Shown here piece after piece: positions 9,339-18,176 of a DNA stretch of 64,000 nt. The position numbers and the translations under genes are program-made. Source of the stretch: Azotimanducus sp965220185 (lineage in GTDB: Bacteria; Pseudomonadota; Gammaproteobacteria; Pseudomonadales; Azotimanducaceae); assembly GCA_965220185.1 (NCBI GenBank), contig OZ244807.1, positions 620,001 through 684,000 on the forward strand, given 5' to 3'. A model generated the notes under the pieces. The model ran no database searches and was not told where the DNA came from. It worked only from the letters and a program-made list of their open reading frames with translations. Each line of letters starts with the position of its first letter. Position 1 is the stretch's first letter.

Positions 9339-10385
9339 TCAGCGGGAAATCACCCAGTCGTTGCCTACGCCACGAACATTCACACCCTCTACCTGGCGCA
9401 GATATGCCAGCAGATCTTCTTGACTGTGCGGTTCAAACACACCATTTAGCCGCATATCTGCGAGGTCGGGGTCGTCGACGAGCAACTGGCTGACACTGTA
9501 ACGATTGAATTGCGCAACCACATCACGAAGTGGAGAGTTTTCAAAGGTTATTCGACGGGCGGTCCACTCGGCGGCCCGGTCCGGCGACACCGGCGTTACC
9601 GGCAGCAGCAGTTCTTTCGGATGTATATGAATCCGCTCACCTTGCGTGAGCTCAACTTGAGCAGGATGGCTCGGTTTATCCCTATCACTCGGGCTAGTAC
9701 TCTGTTCATCAACGATCATTCCAGACACGCGAACTACGACGCGGCCTTCGAGAACTGTAACGGTCGCTTCCACGTCACTTTTTTTGTAGACGTTGAAACT
9801 GGTTCCGAGTGCGCGGATTTCACTTTCACCAGCGCTGACAATAAACGGACGGGAAAGATCACGCGCAACATCGAACAATGCTTCGCCATCAATCAGTTCT
9901 ACTTGCCTAAAAGAATCGCCAAACGCATAGCGAAGCGATGTACGGGTGTTCAGCGTAATGATCGAACCGTCCGCGAGACTGATCGAACGCAGTTCGCCCA
10001 CTTCTGTCGTAATCAGGTCACTGTGCTGTGTCCATAGTATGAGGGTGCCAATCGCGACCACGAGTACACATGCGGCAGATGCGATGGCGCCATAGAATTT
10101 ACGCGACCGTGGAGTCACTGGCGGTGGCTCATGGATATCTGGCGCAAACTCAACGACATTGCTTGATTCGCGCACATGTGTGATGAGTTCCTCAACATCC
10201 GCATCCTTTCCTACAGAACCCAACTTTCCCCATAGATCTGCCAATTCCAAGTATTCCGCAAGGTTGTCCGGAGAGGCTTGCAGCCAATCGACAAATTGCT
10301 CCCGCTCGGTGCGGGATGAGTCGCCACTGCGCATCGCAGCCCACCAATGGGCCGCCTCGATTCGACTCTGTTTGTGTTTCATCAT
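9339..10385 (-). CDS. FecR-family anti-sigma / sigma regulator
   Basis: This protein of about 348 residues has an N-terminal cytoplasmic DUF4880-like region (AAHWWAAMRSGDSS ... FVDWLQASPDN), one membrane helix near residue 100 (ACVLVVAIGTLILW) and a periplasmic FecR domain (TLNTRTSLRYAF, DGEALFDVARD, TSFNVY). FecR proteins hold or activate an ECF sigma factor in response to the STN domain of the cognate receptor. The sigma gene is 28 bases upstream and the receptor 43 bases downstream. Two ATG codons (10385, 10382) and a GTG (10388) can serve as start; I use 10385. Confidence 0.88.
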   Translation of the reverse strand: MMKHKQSRIEAAHWWAAMRSGDSSRTEREQFVDWLQASPDNLAEYLELADLWGKLGSVGKDADVEELITHVRESSNVVEFAPDIHEPPPVTPRSRKFYGAIASAACVLVVAIGTLILWTQHSDLITTEVGELRSISLADGSIITLNTRTSLRYAFGDSFRQVELIDGEALFDVARDLSRPFIVSAGESEIRALGTSFNVYKKSDVEATVTVLEGRVVVRVSGMIVDEQSTSPSDRDKPSHPAQVELTQGERIHIHPKELLLPVTPVSPDRAAEWTARRITFENSPLRDVVAQFNRYSVSQLLVDDPDLADMRLNGVFEPHSQEDLLAYLRQVEGVNVRGVGNDWVISR

Positions 10386-10413
10386 CACTCTTAGCTAATC
10401 GGTTGCGTTGAGG

Positions 10414-10914
10414 TCACTTATCCTCATCTATCATTGCGGCTCTGCATTCAAGCATCGCTCTGGATAGATGCTTCTTCACCATGTGCTTCGTCGTGCCCAA
10501 TCGCGCAGCGATCTCCACATAGGACAATCCGTCACGCCGTTGTAATAGCAGCGCCGCCTTTGGCATCGGCGGCAGCCGGGCAAATGCCGCGTCAAGCCGC
10601 TGAATCCTCTCCTGCTGTGCTGCCCTAGCTTCAGGTGCTTCGCTATGATCGTCAATATCCGCGGACTCTATATCGCTGACAAACCGGCCGCTACGCAAGC
10701 GATGCTCGTAGGCGAGGTTCGCGGCAATACGGAACAGGTACGCCTCCGGTCGCTCGATGAGATCCTCACGGTCGCGCCGCAGCAGCCTCATAAAGGCTTC
10801 CTGCACCAAATCACGCACCTCGTCCGGATCCCGAATTCGATATCGCACGAAGTGCAGCAGGTCATCGTAGCGCTGATCGATGATCTCTTCGACAGACCGG
10901 CGTCTTTCAGCCAT
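10414..10914 (-). CDS. ECF RNA polymerase sigma factor (FecI-like)
   Basis: This 166-residue sigma-70 family protein has region 2 (YDDLLHFVRYRIRDPDEVRDLVQEAFMRL, residues about 16-45) and region 4 with a helix-turn-helix (LSYVEIAARLGTTKHMVKKH, about 130-149). It lacks regions 1 and 3, which is typical of ECF factors. It directs transcription of extracytoplasmic-function genes when released by its FecR partner, encoded immediately downstream. With the STN receptor this makes a three-part cell-surface signalling unit heading a polysaccharide-type operon. It starts with ATG at 10914. Confidence 0.9.
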   Translation of the reverse strand: MAERRRSVEEIIDQRYDDLLHFVRYRIRDPDEVRDLVQEAFMRLLRRDREDLIERPEAYLFRIAANLAYEHRLRSGRFVSDIESADIDDHSEAPEARAAQQERIQRLDAAFARLPPMPKAALLLQRRDGLSYVEIAARLGTTKHMVKKHLSRAMLECRAAMIDEDK

Positions 10915-11026
10915 ACACCAAGCACCTTGCTATCGATAACCTATGACTGTCCGGCAGGAGAAAAGGGACCTTGAAGATGGAGCAATCGAACTTTTTTTCG
11001 TGTTGAGCGATGTGCTCCATAGCCAC

Positions 11027-12193
11027 CTACCCGTCGATAAACCCGTCCTTCAAAGCCATGCGCACAGCTTTCTTGTAGGGCAGCACCCGTACCCGACCGA
11101 AGCGCTGCGCTCGTTCGCCCGTGTATATGCCGAACGCCTGCTGAATCTCGCCTGCATCAAGGAGCGTGTTGAGTCCCTTGTTGTATTGTTCACGCCAAAC
11201 GCCAGACGACTTGATTTCGATGCCGGCGGCTTTGTGACCTCGCTGCCAAATCAAGTCCACTTCGGTGCCTGACGGCGTGCGCCAGAAATATAGCTGCGCG
11301 CCGTGGGAACGCCATGCGTTGAGTGCTCTCAATTCGTTGAGAATGAAGGTTTCAAAGAGCGTGCCTATTTCCATCGGCGAAGGCCTGTCCCTGTGCATGC
11401 CTGCGAGCGCACGTTGCACGCCGCAATCAAACAGATAGAACTTGACGTGTGCGACCTCCTTGACTTTGGCTTTTCTTCGATAGGCTGGCAGGTGCCAACC
11501 AATAAGCGTGTCTTCCAAGATGCTGAAGTAGCCTTGCACCGTGGAGCGGGCGACGCCCACCTCGCGGGCAACATTGCTCATGTTGAGAATCTGCCCACTC
11601 AACATGGAGGCGACGGTCAAGAATCGGTAGAAGCTGCCCAGGTTTCTGGTCAAGGCTTCCTGCTGAATCTCCTCCTTGAGATACGTCTCGACATAGGCAT
11701 CGAGATAATCGACCTTGTCGGACTCGCCTGCGCTCGTGACGCTCATCGGCATTTGTCCAAAGCGCAGCGCTTCTTGCAAATTGAAGTCTTCTCCAATCTC
11801 CACCATGCTCAAGGGAAACATCTTTCTCGATAGCGCTCGCCCGGAGAGCATATTGGCCTGCGAGCGGCGGAGCTTTCTTGCGCTTGAGCCTGAAAGTGCA
11901 AACCGATAGCGCTCCCCGTTTTCAAATAGAAGGGCGTGTACCTCGTCGAGCAGCTCGGGAAGCTTCTGCACTTCATCAATGACTATCCACGCGTTCTTGT
12001 CCGCTAGAGACGACACTTCCCTCGCAAGCAATCCGGGGTCGCGCTTGTAGCGCAAGAATTCACTTGAACGCAGGAGATCGACCCACAGCGCGGCTTCACC
12101 GAGTGCTTGCCGCAGCCACACGGATTTGCCTGTCCCGCGCGGGCCGAACAGGAAGAAGCTGCGTTTGGGAAGCTCAAGCAAGCGGGGATACAT
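11027..12193 (-). CDS. AAA ATPase with DUF4143 domain
   Basis: The product has 388 residues. Residues about 10-25 hold a Walker A motif (FLFGPRGTGKS) and residues about 68-76 a Walker B-like AWIVIDEVQ. The C-terminal half (about 195-370) is a DUF4143 domain with the PD-(D/E)XK-like pattern TEVDLIWQ ... AGIEIKSSG. These proteins are common in bacteria, often as horizontally mobile single genes, and their role is not established. A short segment near residue 150, EALRFGQMPMSV, matches the family. It stands alone: 112 bases separate it from the sigma gene, and no gene is recognised on its other side for 353 bases. Confidence 0.85.
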   Translation of the reverse strand: MYPRLLELPKRSFFLFGPRGTGKSVWLRQALGEAALWVDLLRSSEFLRYKRDPGLLAREVSSLADKNAWIVIDEVQKLPELLDEVHALLFENGERYRFALSGSSARKLRRSQANMLSGRALSRKMFPLSMVEIGEDFNLQEALRFGQMPMSVTSAGESDKVDYLDAYVETYLKEEIQQEALTRNLGSFYRFLTVASMLSGQILNMSNVAREVGVARSTVQGYFSILEDTLIGWHLPAYRRKAKVKEVAHVKFYLFDCGVQRALAGMHRDRPSPMEIGTLFETFILNELRALNAWRSHGAQLYFWRTPSGTEVDLIWQRGHKAAGIEIKSSGVWREQYNKGLNTLLDAGEIQQAFGIYTGERAQRFGRVRVLPYKKAVRMALKDGFIDG

Positions 12194-12546
12194 GTCGGCA
12201 GAACCGTTAAATTGACCGTCAAAATAACGGAATCATCGACATATTTCAATCGCGCTGCCCCGCGCTCAACTTGCGCACGCTCGTTGCTGTGTTATTTCGG
12301 TAGCAAGACAGCACACACAGTGTTCTTCAGGGATTCTATTGATGGCAAAAAGTTCCGACGCCGCGCACGAACCCCGGCGAATGCCCCCCCAAGGAGTTCG
12401 ACCCCGCTACTGTGAAGTACTTTCGCGGCGGCATCCGCGATTGAAGTGCTGAAGCAGTCCCCGACCAGGCTCAACGAGTTGATCGCACCTTTCGCACACG
12501 CCTGCGCTACTATTGCCCAGACACCATCTCGACAACGATAGCCGCT
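12194..12546. other. Intergenic region without recognised gene
   Basis: I see no coding frame of recognisable family, RNA gene or repeat in these 353 bases. They hold the upstream regions of two divergent genes: the DUF4143 ATPase to the left and the TIGR03084-like gene to the right. Confidence 0.5.
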
Positions 12547-13361
12547 GTGATCACCGAAGCCGAGGATTTTCGAGCAGAAAGCGCGTCGCTCTATGCGTTG
12601 CTCAGCGACGCAAGCGAGAGAGATTTTGCGCAGCCGACGCTCTTCAAGAGCTGGAGCGTGAACCAGATACTGCGTCATCTGCACGCGTGGAACCAGGCGG
12701 CGAGCGCATCGCTTTCCGACCCTGGGCGATTTGTGCAGTACCTCAGCGATCTGCAATCGCACATGCAAGCTGGCAAAGGTATGTCGGGTATGGAACTCGC
12801 CTTTTGCGATGGCGCCGAAGGCACCGCGCTCTTGGAACTTTGGCAAGAAACATATCTCTCGTGCGCTGACCTTTTTGCCGGCGCCGACCCCAAGCAGCGC
12901 GTCAAGTGGGCTGGTCCCGACATGAGCGCCCGGTCATCGATCACGGCGCGGCAAATGGAAACCTGGGCGCACGGTCAAGCGATATTTGATCGCTTCGGTG
13001 TTCGGCGCATTGACTTTGATCGCATTCGCAACATCGCCCATCTCGGCGTCAACACCTTTGGCTGGACCTTCGCCACTCGCGGTCAACAGCCGCCGGGCGC
13101 GCCGCCAACAGTGCGTCTGACCGCCCCATCGGGTACGATTTGGGAATGGCACGCGGACAGCGCCAGCGGCCTGATCGAAGGCGCGGCGACCGAGTTCTGC
13201 CAGGTCGTCACGCAAACGCGCAATATCCTTGACACATCGCTCAAGGTGACAGGCGAAGTAGCGACGCTGTGGATGGCGAACGCCCAATGCTTCGCCGGCG
13301 GCCCTGAAGAACCCCCGGCCCCCGGCGCAAGGCACCTGCAAATGGGCTACACTTCGAGTCC

Positions 13362-13368
<7 letters not shown>
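12547..13368 (+). CDS. TIGR03084-like DinB/maleylpyruvate isomerase-fold protein
   Basis: This 273-residue protein resembles the TIGR03084 family. Its N-terminal four-helix DinB/MDMPI fold has candidate metal ligands in LRHLHAWNQ and METWAHGQ, followed by a C-terminal beta-rich region (about 185-265). The biochemical function of the family is unknown; the fold suggests a metal- and thiol-dependent enzyme. The start is GTG at 12547, without a clear ribosome-binding site, so the true start could differ. The TGA stop at 13366-13368 lies inside the first bases of the RNase P RNA gene. Confidence 0.7.
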
Positions 13369-13728
<360 letters not shown>

Positions 13729-13735
<7 letters not shown>

Positions 13736-14574
13736 GGCTTGCTTGCGAGCGCCCGCTTGTAGATGGCGCCGCGCGATTCCCCGGTGGCTGCTGCCACGAG
13801 ACGCGCCGACTGCGAGGGCGAGAGTTCGGCGAGCAAGACCTGCAAGAGGCGCTCGGCGCTGTCTGATATGGACTGTCCCGTGGTTCGCTCGCGCCGCTCG
13901 ACAATAAGCACCAGCTCGCCGCGCGGCGGCTCGCTCACAAATTGTTCGCGTATCTCGGCCAAGGCACCAGAATGCAATTGCTCGTACATCTTGGTGAGTT
14001 CGCGGCCAACCATCACCCGTCTGTCTCCCATGACCGTAACGAGGTCATCGAGCGTCGCGAGCAAGCGATGCGGCGCTTCAAAGAGGACAATCGAGAGCGC
14101 CATCGCGTCGAGCTCGCGCAGTCGCTTTTTGCGTGCTTCGCTGCGACTCGGCAGGAATCCTTCGAATACAAAGCGCTCACTCGCCAGGGGACAGACACTG
14201 AGCGCCGTCACCAGCGCGCTCGGGCCGGGGATCGGCACCACCTTGCATCCCGCTTCAAAGGCGGCCTGCACCAGCAGATGCCCAGGGTCTGAAATCAGCG
14301 GTGTGCCGGCGTCGCTGATGAGCGCAACCAACGCGCCGTCGCTCAGCTTGGCAATCAATTCGCGAATGCGTCCCCGCTCGTTGTGCTCATTGACTGACAC
14401 AAGTGGCTTTGGAAATGCGTCAATATGGGTGAGCAGCGCACGCGATCGTCTCGTATCCTCCGCCGCAACCAGGTCCACTGCACGTAAAATCTCGACGGCA
14501 CGCAGGGTAATATCCGCAAGATGGCCTATTGGCGTGGCAACCACATACAAGGTCCCTTCATCGATGACTGCCAA
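13729..14574 (-). CDS. rsmI: 16S rRNA (cytidine-1402 2'-O)-methyltransferase
   Basis: This 281-residue member of the tetrapyrrole-methylase fold starts GTLYVVATPIGHLADIT and has AAEDTRRSR, SDAGTPLISDPG and PIPGPSALVTALS, all characteristic of RsmI. It 2'-O-methylates C1402 in the ribosomal P site. The apparent start is TTG at 14574, supported by AGGAG eleven bases upstream. The stop overlaps rnpB and the first codons overlap the divergent lpoA start. The rsmI-lpoA-yraN divergent arrangement is conserved in gammaproteobacteria. Confidence 0.95.
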
Positions 14575-16102
14575 CTTTCGAAAATCTCCTGTTTATGCGA
14601 CTGTTCAAACAGCTCTGCTCGTCGCTATTCTCGCAGTATCAGGCTGCGAAAGCACCACGCAGGAGGCGAGTGAGCAGACTAGGAACCCACGTCAAGGCAT
14701 GACGGAACCGAGCACAGAGGAGCTTGAAGCGACAAGCGAATCGTCACTCTATGCGCTGACCGTGAGCCGCGCACAACGGCTCATTGAGCTAGGACAAGGC
14801 GCAGAAGCATTGCGCACGCTTGAGTCGATTGCCGGCAACGCGCGCGGTCAAGACTGGCTAGACGTTTATTGGAACGCGCTGCTGCTCACACCCGAAGGCG
14901 AGGCGCTGACGCGCGCGGATACCCTCGCCGCACAGAAGCGAACGTTGACGAGCGCCTTCGGCGACACGGCTAGCGTGTTCAGTGAAGCGCGGATGCCGCG
15001 CAGCGTGCGCGCGATTTTTCGCATCCCGCAGGCACAGATGCGCGTTGCCTTGGTGCTGCCTCTTGACGGTCCGCTTGAAACCTTTGGCAACGCTTTCATT
15101 GAAGGGTTCACGACTGCGTGGTATGCCAACGCCGAGGATACGGGTGTCCATTTCACGCTCTACGATGCCGATACGCTTCGTGAGGAGGCTGATTTCTCGC
15201 GCCTTGCTTCCGAACTCGTGGCGGAGCGAATTGATCTTGTCATCGGTCCGGTGTCTCGATCCAAGCTTCCACTCATGCGGCGTGCCCTGCCGAGAGACCT
15301 CGGCTGGATCGCACTGAATCGTATAACCGATGCAAAAAGCTTGAACGAAGGCCAATTCGCCTTCGAGCTATCGACAGAAGATGAAGTACACGCCTTGGCA
15401 CAGCGCATCCGTGTCGAGCATGAGGGCCGCGTGCTCGCCTACTTTTCGACTGCGAGCTGGTCGAGGCGCGCTGCGGATACGCTGCTAGCGGTGCTTGGAG
15501 ACGAACGACTCATCGGCAGAGTTGCGCTCAGCGATGCTGCCAAAGTCCCCGAGGAGGTTGGTTTGTCATTGCTCGTTGATGGCTCCGAGGCGCGCATTCG
15601 CAGTATTCGAAGGCTGCTTCAGGGAGATGTTGAAACGAGGGCGCGCCGGCGTCAAGACGTTGACGCTGTCGTCATGCTGATCGATGGCAATCTCGCGCAA
15701 ACGGTTGTGCCCGCTCTTCGATTCCACGATGCAGGTAATGTGCGTATGTTCGCAACTTCACGGATGATCCACGAAGTACCGGAGGACGAACATGGCATCC
15801 TTGAAGGCGCCACGTTCTTCGACCTGCCATGGAATCTCTTCGAGTCAGAGTTCAAGCAGCAGGCGCGTTCGGAATTCGGCGAAGTCGCCCCATTGACGGA
15901 AACCTTCCGCGCCATCGGCGTCGATTGCTTCCGCCTGGCGGATCGATTCAATGTGTTGCGGCTGATCCAGCGCGAAGGCCTGTCGGATGTGCTGCAGGGG
16001 GCGAGCGGGACGTTGACCACGAGCGGCACCACCATCGGCCGGCAGCTGGTATGGAGTCAGGTGCGATCCGGCGTTATCGAAGCGGTGGACACCGCACAAT
16101 GA
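14564..16102 (+). CDS. lpoA: Penicillin-binding protein activator, outer-membrane lipoprotein LpoA
   Basis: This 512-residue lipoprotein has a leader ending in the lipobox AVSGC (Cys about residue 28). An N-terminal helical TPR-like part (residues about 55-135, ALTVSRAQRLIELGQGAEAL) is followed by a periplasmic-binding-protein-like domain (MRVALVLPLDGPLETFGNAF onward), the two-domain layout of LpoA/LppC. LpoA reaches across the periplasm to activate PBP1a. The frame stays open far upstream, but the upstream part is antisense to rsmI. The leader and family fix the start at ATG 14564, eleven bases inside the divergent rsmI frame. Confidence 0.92.
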   Translation: MTANFRKSPVYATVQTALLVAILAVSGCESTTQEASEQTRNPRQGMTEPSTEELEATSESSLYALTVSRAQRLIELGQGAEALRTLESIAGNARGQDWLDVYWNALLLTPEGEALTRADTLAAQKRTLTSAFGDTASVFSEARMPRSVRAIFRIPQAQMRVALVLPLDGPLETFGNAFIEGFTTAWYANAEDTGVHFTLYDADTLREEADFSRLASELVAERIDLVIGPVSRSKLPLMRRALPRDLGWIALNRITDAKSLNEGQFAFELSTEDEVHALAQRIRVEHEGRVLAYFSTASWSRRAADTLLAVLGDERLIGRVALSDAAKVPEEVGLSLLVDGSEARIRSIRRLLQGDVETRARRRQDVDAVVMLIDGNLAQTVVPALRFHDAGNVRMFATSRMIHEVPEDEHGILEGATFFDLPWNLFESEFKQQARSEFGEVAPLTETFRAIGVDCFRLADRFNVLRLIQREGLSDVLQGASGTLTTSGTTIGRQLVWSQVRSGVIEAVDTAQ

Positions 16103-16509
16103 GGGGAGCAGCGTCTCGGACAACGTCTCGCATGGCTGCTGGTGCGCGTGCCGAGCTCTATGTGGCGCGTCTGATGAAGCGGCGTGGCTTCAGTATTCTG
16201 GCGCGGAACTTCCGTTCGAAAGCTGGCGAAATCGATCTCATCGCGAAGCAGGGCGAATTGCTGGTCGTCATGGAGGTTCGCTATCGACGCAGCGACGAGT
16301 GGGGAAAGCCTCAGGATACTGTCACAGCAAAGAAGCAGGCGCATCTCATTCGCTGTGCGCAGGATTACTTGCGCCTTCATCCTGAACTCAAGCGGACGCG
16401 AGTGCGCTTCGATGTCGCAGGCGTGTCAAGAAAGGGGTTGTTCCTGACCTGCGATTGGGTGGAAAATGCCTTTCATGCTGACTTATTCCGAGGAAGCCAC
16501 CGATGCTGA
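16099..16509 (+). CDS. yraN: UPF0102 family protein YraN
   Basis: This 136-residue protein has the UPF0102 core: GARAELYVARLMKRRGF, ARNFRSKAGEIDLIA, and VVMEVRYRRSDEWG. The D and E-V-R residues match an endonuclease-like (PD-(D/E)XK) fold. The cellular role is not firmly established. The ATG at 16099 overlaps the lpoA stop (ATGA), and the next gene overlaps its end by seven bases, so the three genes are co-transcribed. The diaA gene often found next is missing here. Confidence 0.92.
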   Translation: MRGAASRTTSRMAAGARAELYVARLMKRRGFSILARNFRSKAGEIDLIAKQGELLVVMEVRYRRSDEWGKPQDTVTAKKQAHLIRCAQDYLRLHPELKRTRVRFDVAGVSRKGLFLTCDWVENAFHADLFRGSHRC

Positions 16510-17072
16510 AGCCGAAAGTCAATAGCCTGCGATTCTGCGCGTATCTTTTCGTGTGCTTGACGCTTGTCTCGTGCGGCAACTACACGGGCGAGGGTAGAAC
16601 GCCCGGCGTCTTTATCGACGATGCCTACATCGAAAGCACAGCCACCGACCTGATTGAGAAGGCGCACGAGAAGTTCAAGGACGGACGCCTCAAGGTCGTC
16701 AGCATGGAAGCCAAGGTGCTGCTCGCTGGCGAAGTGCCGAATCAAGCTTTGAAGACGCTCGCCGAACAGCAAGTGCTGAAGATCCGGCAGGTCAGAGGCG
16801 TCTTCAACGAGCTGGCGGTGAGCGCCAAACCAGCATTCCTCAGCCGACTCAACGATGCGACGGTTACGAGCAAAGTCAAAACGAGGCTGCTCAATAATCC
16901 AGATGTTGCCGGACTTCGCATCAAGGTAGTGACGGTCAATCAAGTCGTCTATTTGATGGGATCTTTGGACGAGCAGGAAGGCGAGCTTGCGGGCAAGATT
17001 GCTGCGGAGACTGCCGGCGCGCTGAAAGTTGTCAAGCTGTTTGAGTACGTGCAGCCGGTGACCGGTAGCTAA
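16503..17072 (+). CDS. dolP: Dual-BON-domain outer-membrane lipoprotein (DolP/YraP)
   Basis: The product has 189 residues with a lipoprotein leader ending LTLVSC (Cys about 24). Two BON domains follow, about 45-110 (VVSMEAKVLLAGEVPNQALK) and about 120-185 (VTSKVKTRLLNNPDVAG ... VVYLMGSLDEQE). DolP binds anionic phospholipids and supports outer-membrane integrity and the BAM complex. It is the last gene of the lpoA-yraN-dolP unit, and its stop abuts the convergent gene at 17073 with no intervening base. Confidence 0.92.
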   Translation: MLKPKVNSLRFCAYLFVCLTLVSCGNYTGEGRTPGVFIDDAYIESTATDLIEKAHEKFKDGRLKVVSMEAKVLLAGEVPNQALKTLAEQQVLKIRQVRGVFNELAVSAKPAFLSRLNDATVTSKVKTRLLNNPDVAGLRIKVVTVNQVVYLMGSLDEQEGELAGKIAAETAGALKVVKLFEYVQPVTGS

Positions 17073-17450
17073 TCAAGAGTCCGCACCGAGAAACAGGCCG
17101 ATCAGCGTACCGAACCCGCCGAGCAAGGTCGCTAGCATCATGACCGTGAATACCATCATGAAGCGGAGCATGCTTCGTTCGAGGCGAGCAAAGCTGTGCT
17201 TCAGTTCGCGAATGTCCACGCCTTGAGCCCGAACCACTTCGATCACCCTTTCGATACGCTCGTCGAGCATTTCTGGCGTCACCGCAAAGGTCTCCATCGC
17301 CAGCGCGACGCTCTTGATGATGGCATTTGATTTTTCATTGGAGAATCCTGCGCTTTCGAGTGTCTCAGACATCACTTCAATTTGTTCTACGTGCGCCTTC
17401 ATGAGTGTGCCGCCGTTGCTTCTCGTGTGGAAAGCGTCATCTAACACCAT
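17073..17450 (-). CDS. DUF1640-like coiled-coil membrane protein
   Basis: Residues include a helical region ETLESAGFSNEKSNAIIKSV, a long amphipathic coiled-coil stretch (MLDERIERVIEVVRAQG ... HSFARLERSM) and one C-terminal membrane helix (FMMVFTVMMLATLLGGFGTL). This layout resembles DUF1640/CCDC90-type proteins, often fused or linked to phage and toxin regions; function unknown. I chose ATG 17450 because GGGG lies just upstream; another ATG at 17402 is possible and the frame is open to 17546. The gene interrupts the usual dolP-sspB neighbourhood. Confidence 0.6.
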   Translation of the reverse strand: MVLDDAFHTRSNGGTLMKAHVEQIEVMSETLESAGFSNEKSNAIIKSVALAMETFAVTPEMLDERIERVIEVVRAQGVDIRELKHSFARLERSMLRFMMVFTVMMLATLLGGFGTLIGLFLGADS

Positions 17451-17549
17451 TTGCAACCCCGTCGTTGTGCGATATTTGCTCGAATCGTTGTAGGATAACG
17501 TAGTTTTCAGCGACCCGTCCAGGACCCGCACAGGGCCTGTTAACACATC

Positions 17550-17601
17550 CTAGGAGTCTGCCAAGTCGCCAAATAAAAATTAAAGCGTGACGGAGCACTA
17601 G
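17550..17601. repeat. CTAG-bounded element remnant
   Basis: The segment begins CTAGGAGTCTGC and ends CGGAGCACTAG. The same two ends, only 22 bases apart, recur at 62731-62752. In both places the right CTAG touches or adjoins the CTAG of a separate inverted-repeat element. It is probably a degenerate end of the same family as the element at 29527-29708, whose ends start CTAGGAG(C/T)CTGC. Confidence 0.5.
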
Positions 17602-17736
17602 CAGCCTGTTGAAAAACCACCTACAGACACCCGGAACCGACATCTCAAAAAATAAATATTCTGAATAATCAATGAGTTATATTTTCGCGTTTATGGTCAA
17701 AGTGGCACTAAATCGACTTTTTCAACAGGCTGCTAG
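17598..17736. mobile_element. MITE-like element with 15-bp TIRs and CTAG duplication, in the sspB stop codon
   Basis: CTAG at 17598-17601 and 17733-17736 flanks a 131-bp AT-rich sequence. Its ends are perfect inverted repeats: CAGCCTGTTGAAAAA at 17602-17616 and its complement at 17718-17732. It has no coding capacity. A 4-bp CTAG duplication is typical of the IS5 family, so it is probably a non-autonomous element. The right CTAG contains the sspB stop codon (TAG on the minus strand), so the insertion preserved the stop. Confidence 0.8.
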
Positions 17737-18146
17737 TCAACCAACCGCAGCTTCGGCGGCCCTTTCTTCCTGACGGGCACCACCCGCTCGTCGGTTGCCG
17801 TAGGAGATTCAGCACATTCGCGCGCTTCGCCGATCAGCGATATGCCGGAGGCTTCCGGATGCTCGCGCGCGAATATCGCTTGCACGGACGCGAGGGGCAG
17901 GTGGACATCGAAGTGCCGACCGCCGAAGCGTGCACCGAAACGCACAGCTTCGGCGTCAATGAAGAGTCCTTGCACCGCGCGCGGTGAAATGTTGAAGGTA
18001 ATGATGCCGTCTTTCGCATAGCCTTCCGGGATGGATACCCCCGGCAGGTCTACCTTTGAGACCAGCATTGGCGTACAGCCGTTGTCCTCAATCCACGCGA
18101 TGAGCGCGCGAAGCAGGAAAGGGAGCTTCGGCGTGAGCGGTGGCAC
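17733..18146 (-). CDS. sspB: ClpXP adaptor SspB
   Basis: This 137-residue protein has the SspB fold segment (PFLLRALIAWIEDNGCTPMLV), the ssrA-binding middle (DGIITFNISPRAVQGLFID) and the C-terminal ClpX-docking tail GPPKLRLVD after a variable linker. It delivers ssrA-tagged proteins to ClpXP. It follows sspA by 30 bases in the conserved petABC-sspA-sspB order. Its stop codon lies in the CTAG duplication of the adjacent MITE-like element. Confidence 0.95.
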   Translation of the reverse strand: MPPLTPKLPFLLRALIAWIEDNGCTPMLVSKVDLPGVSIPEGYAKDGIITFNISPRAVQGLFIDAEAVRFGARFGGRHFDVHLPLASVQAIFAREHPEASGISLIGEARECAESPTATDERVVPVRKKGPPKLRLVD

Positions 18147-18176
18147 TGTCGGTTTGATGAAGCGCTAGCGCTCCAG

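Noticed and set aside
12292..12846. 184-codon minus-strand frame
   Set aside because: It is largely antisense to the TIGR03084-like gene and shows no recognisable motif.
13763..14563. 267-codon upstream extension of lpoA
   Set aside because: The extension is Ser/Arg-rich antisense of rsmI; the lipoprotein leader begins at 14564.
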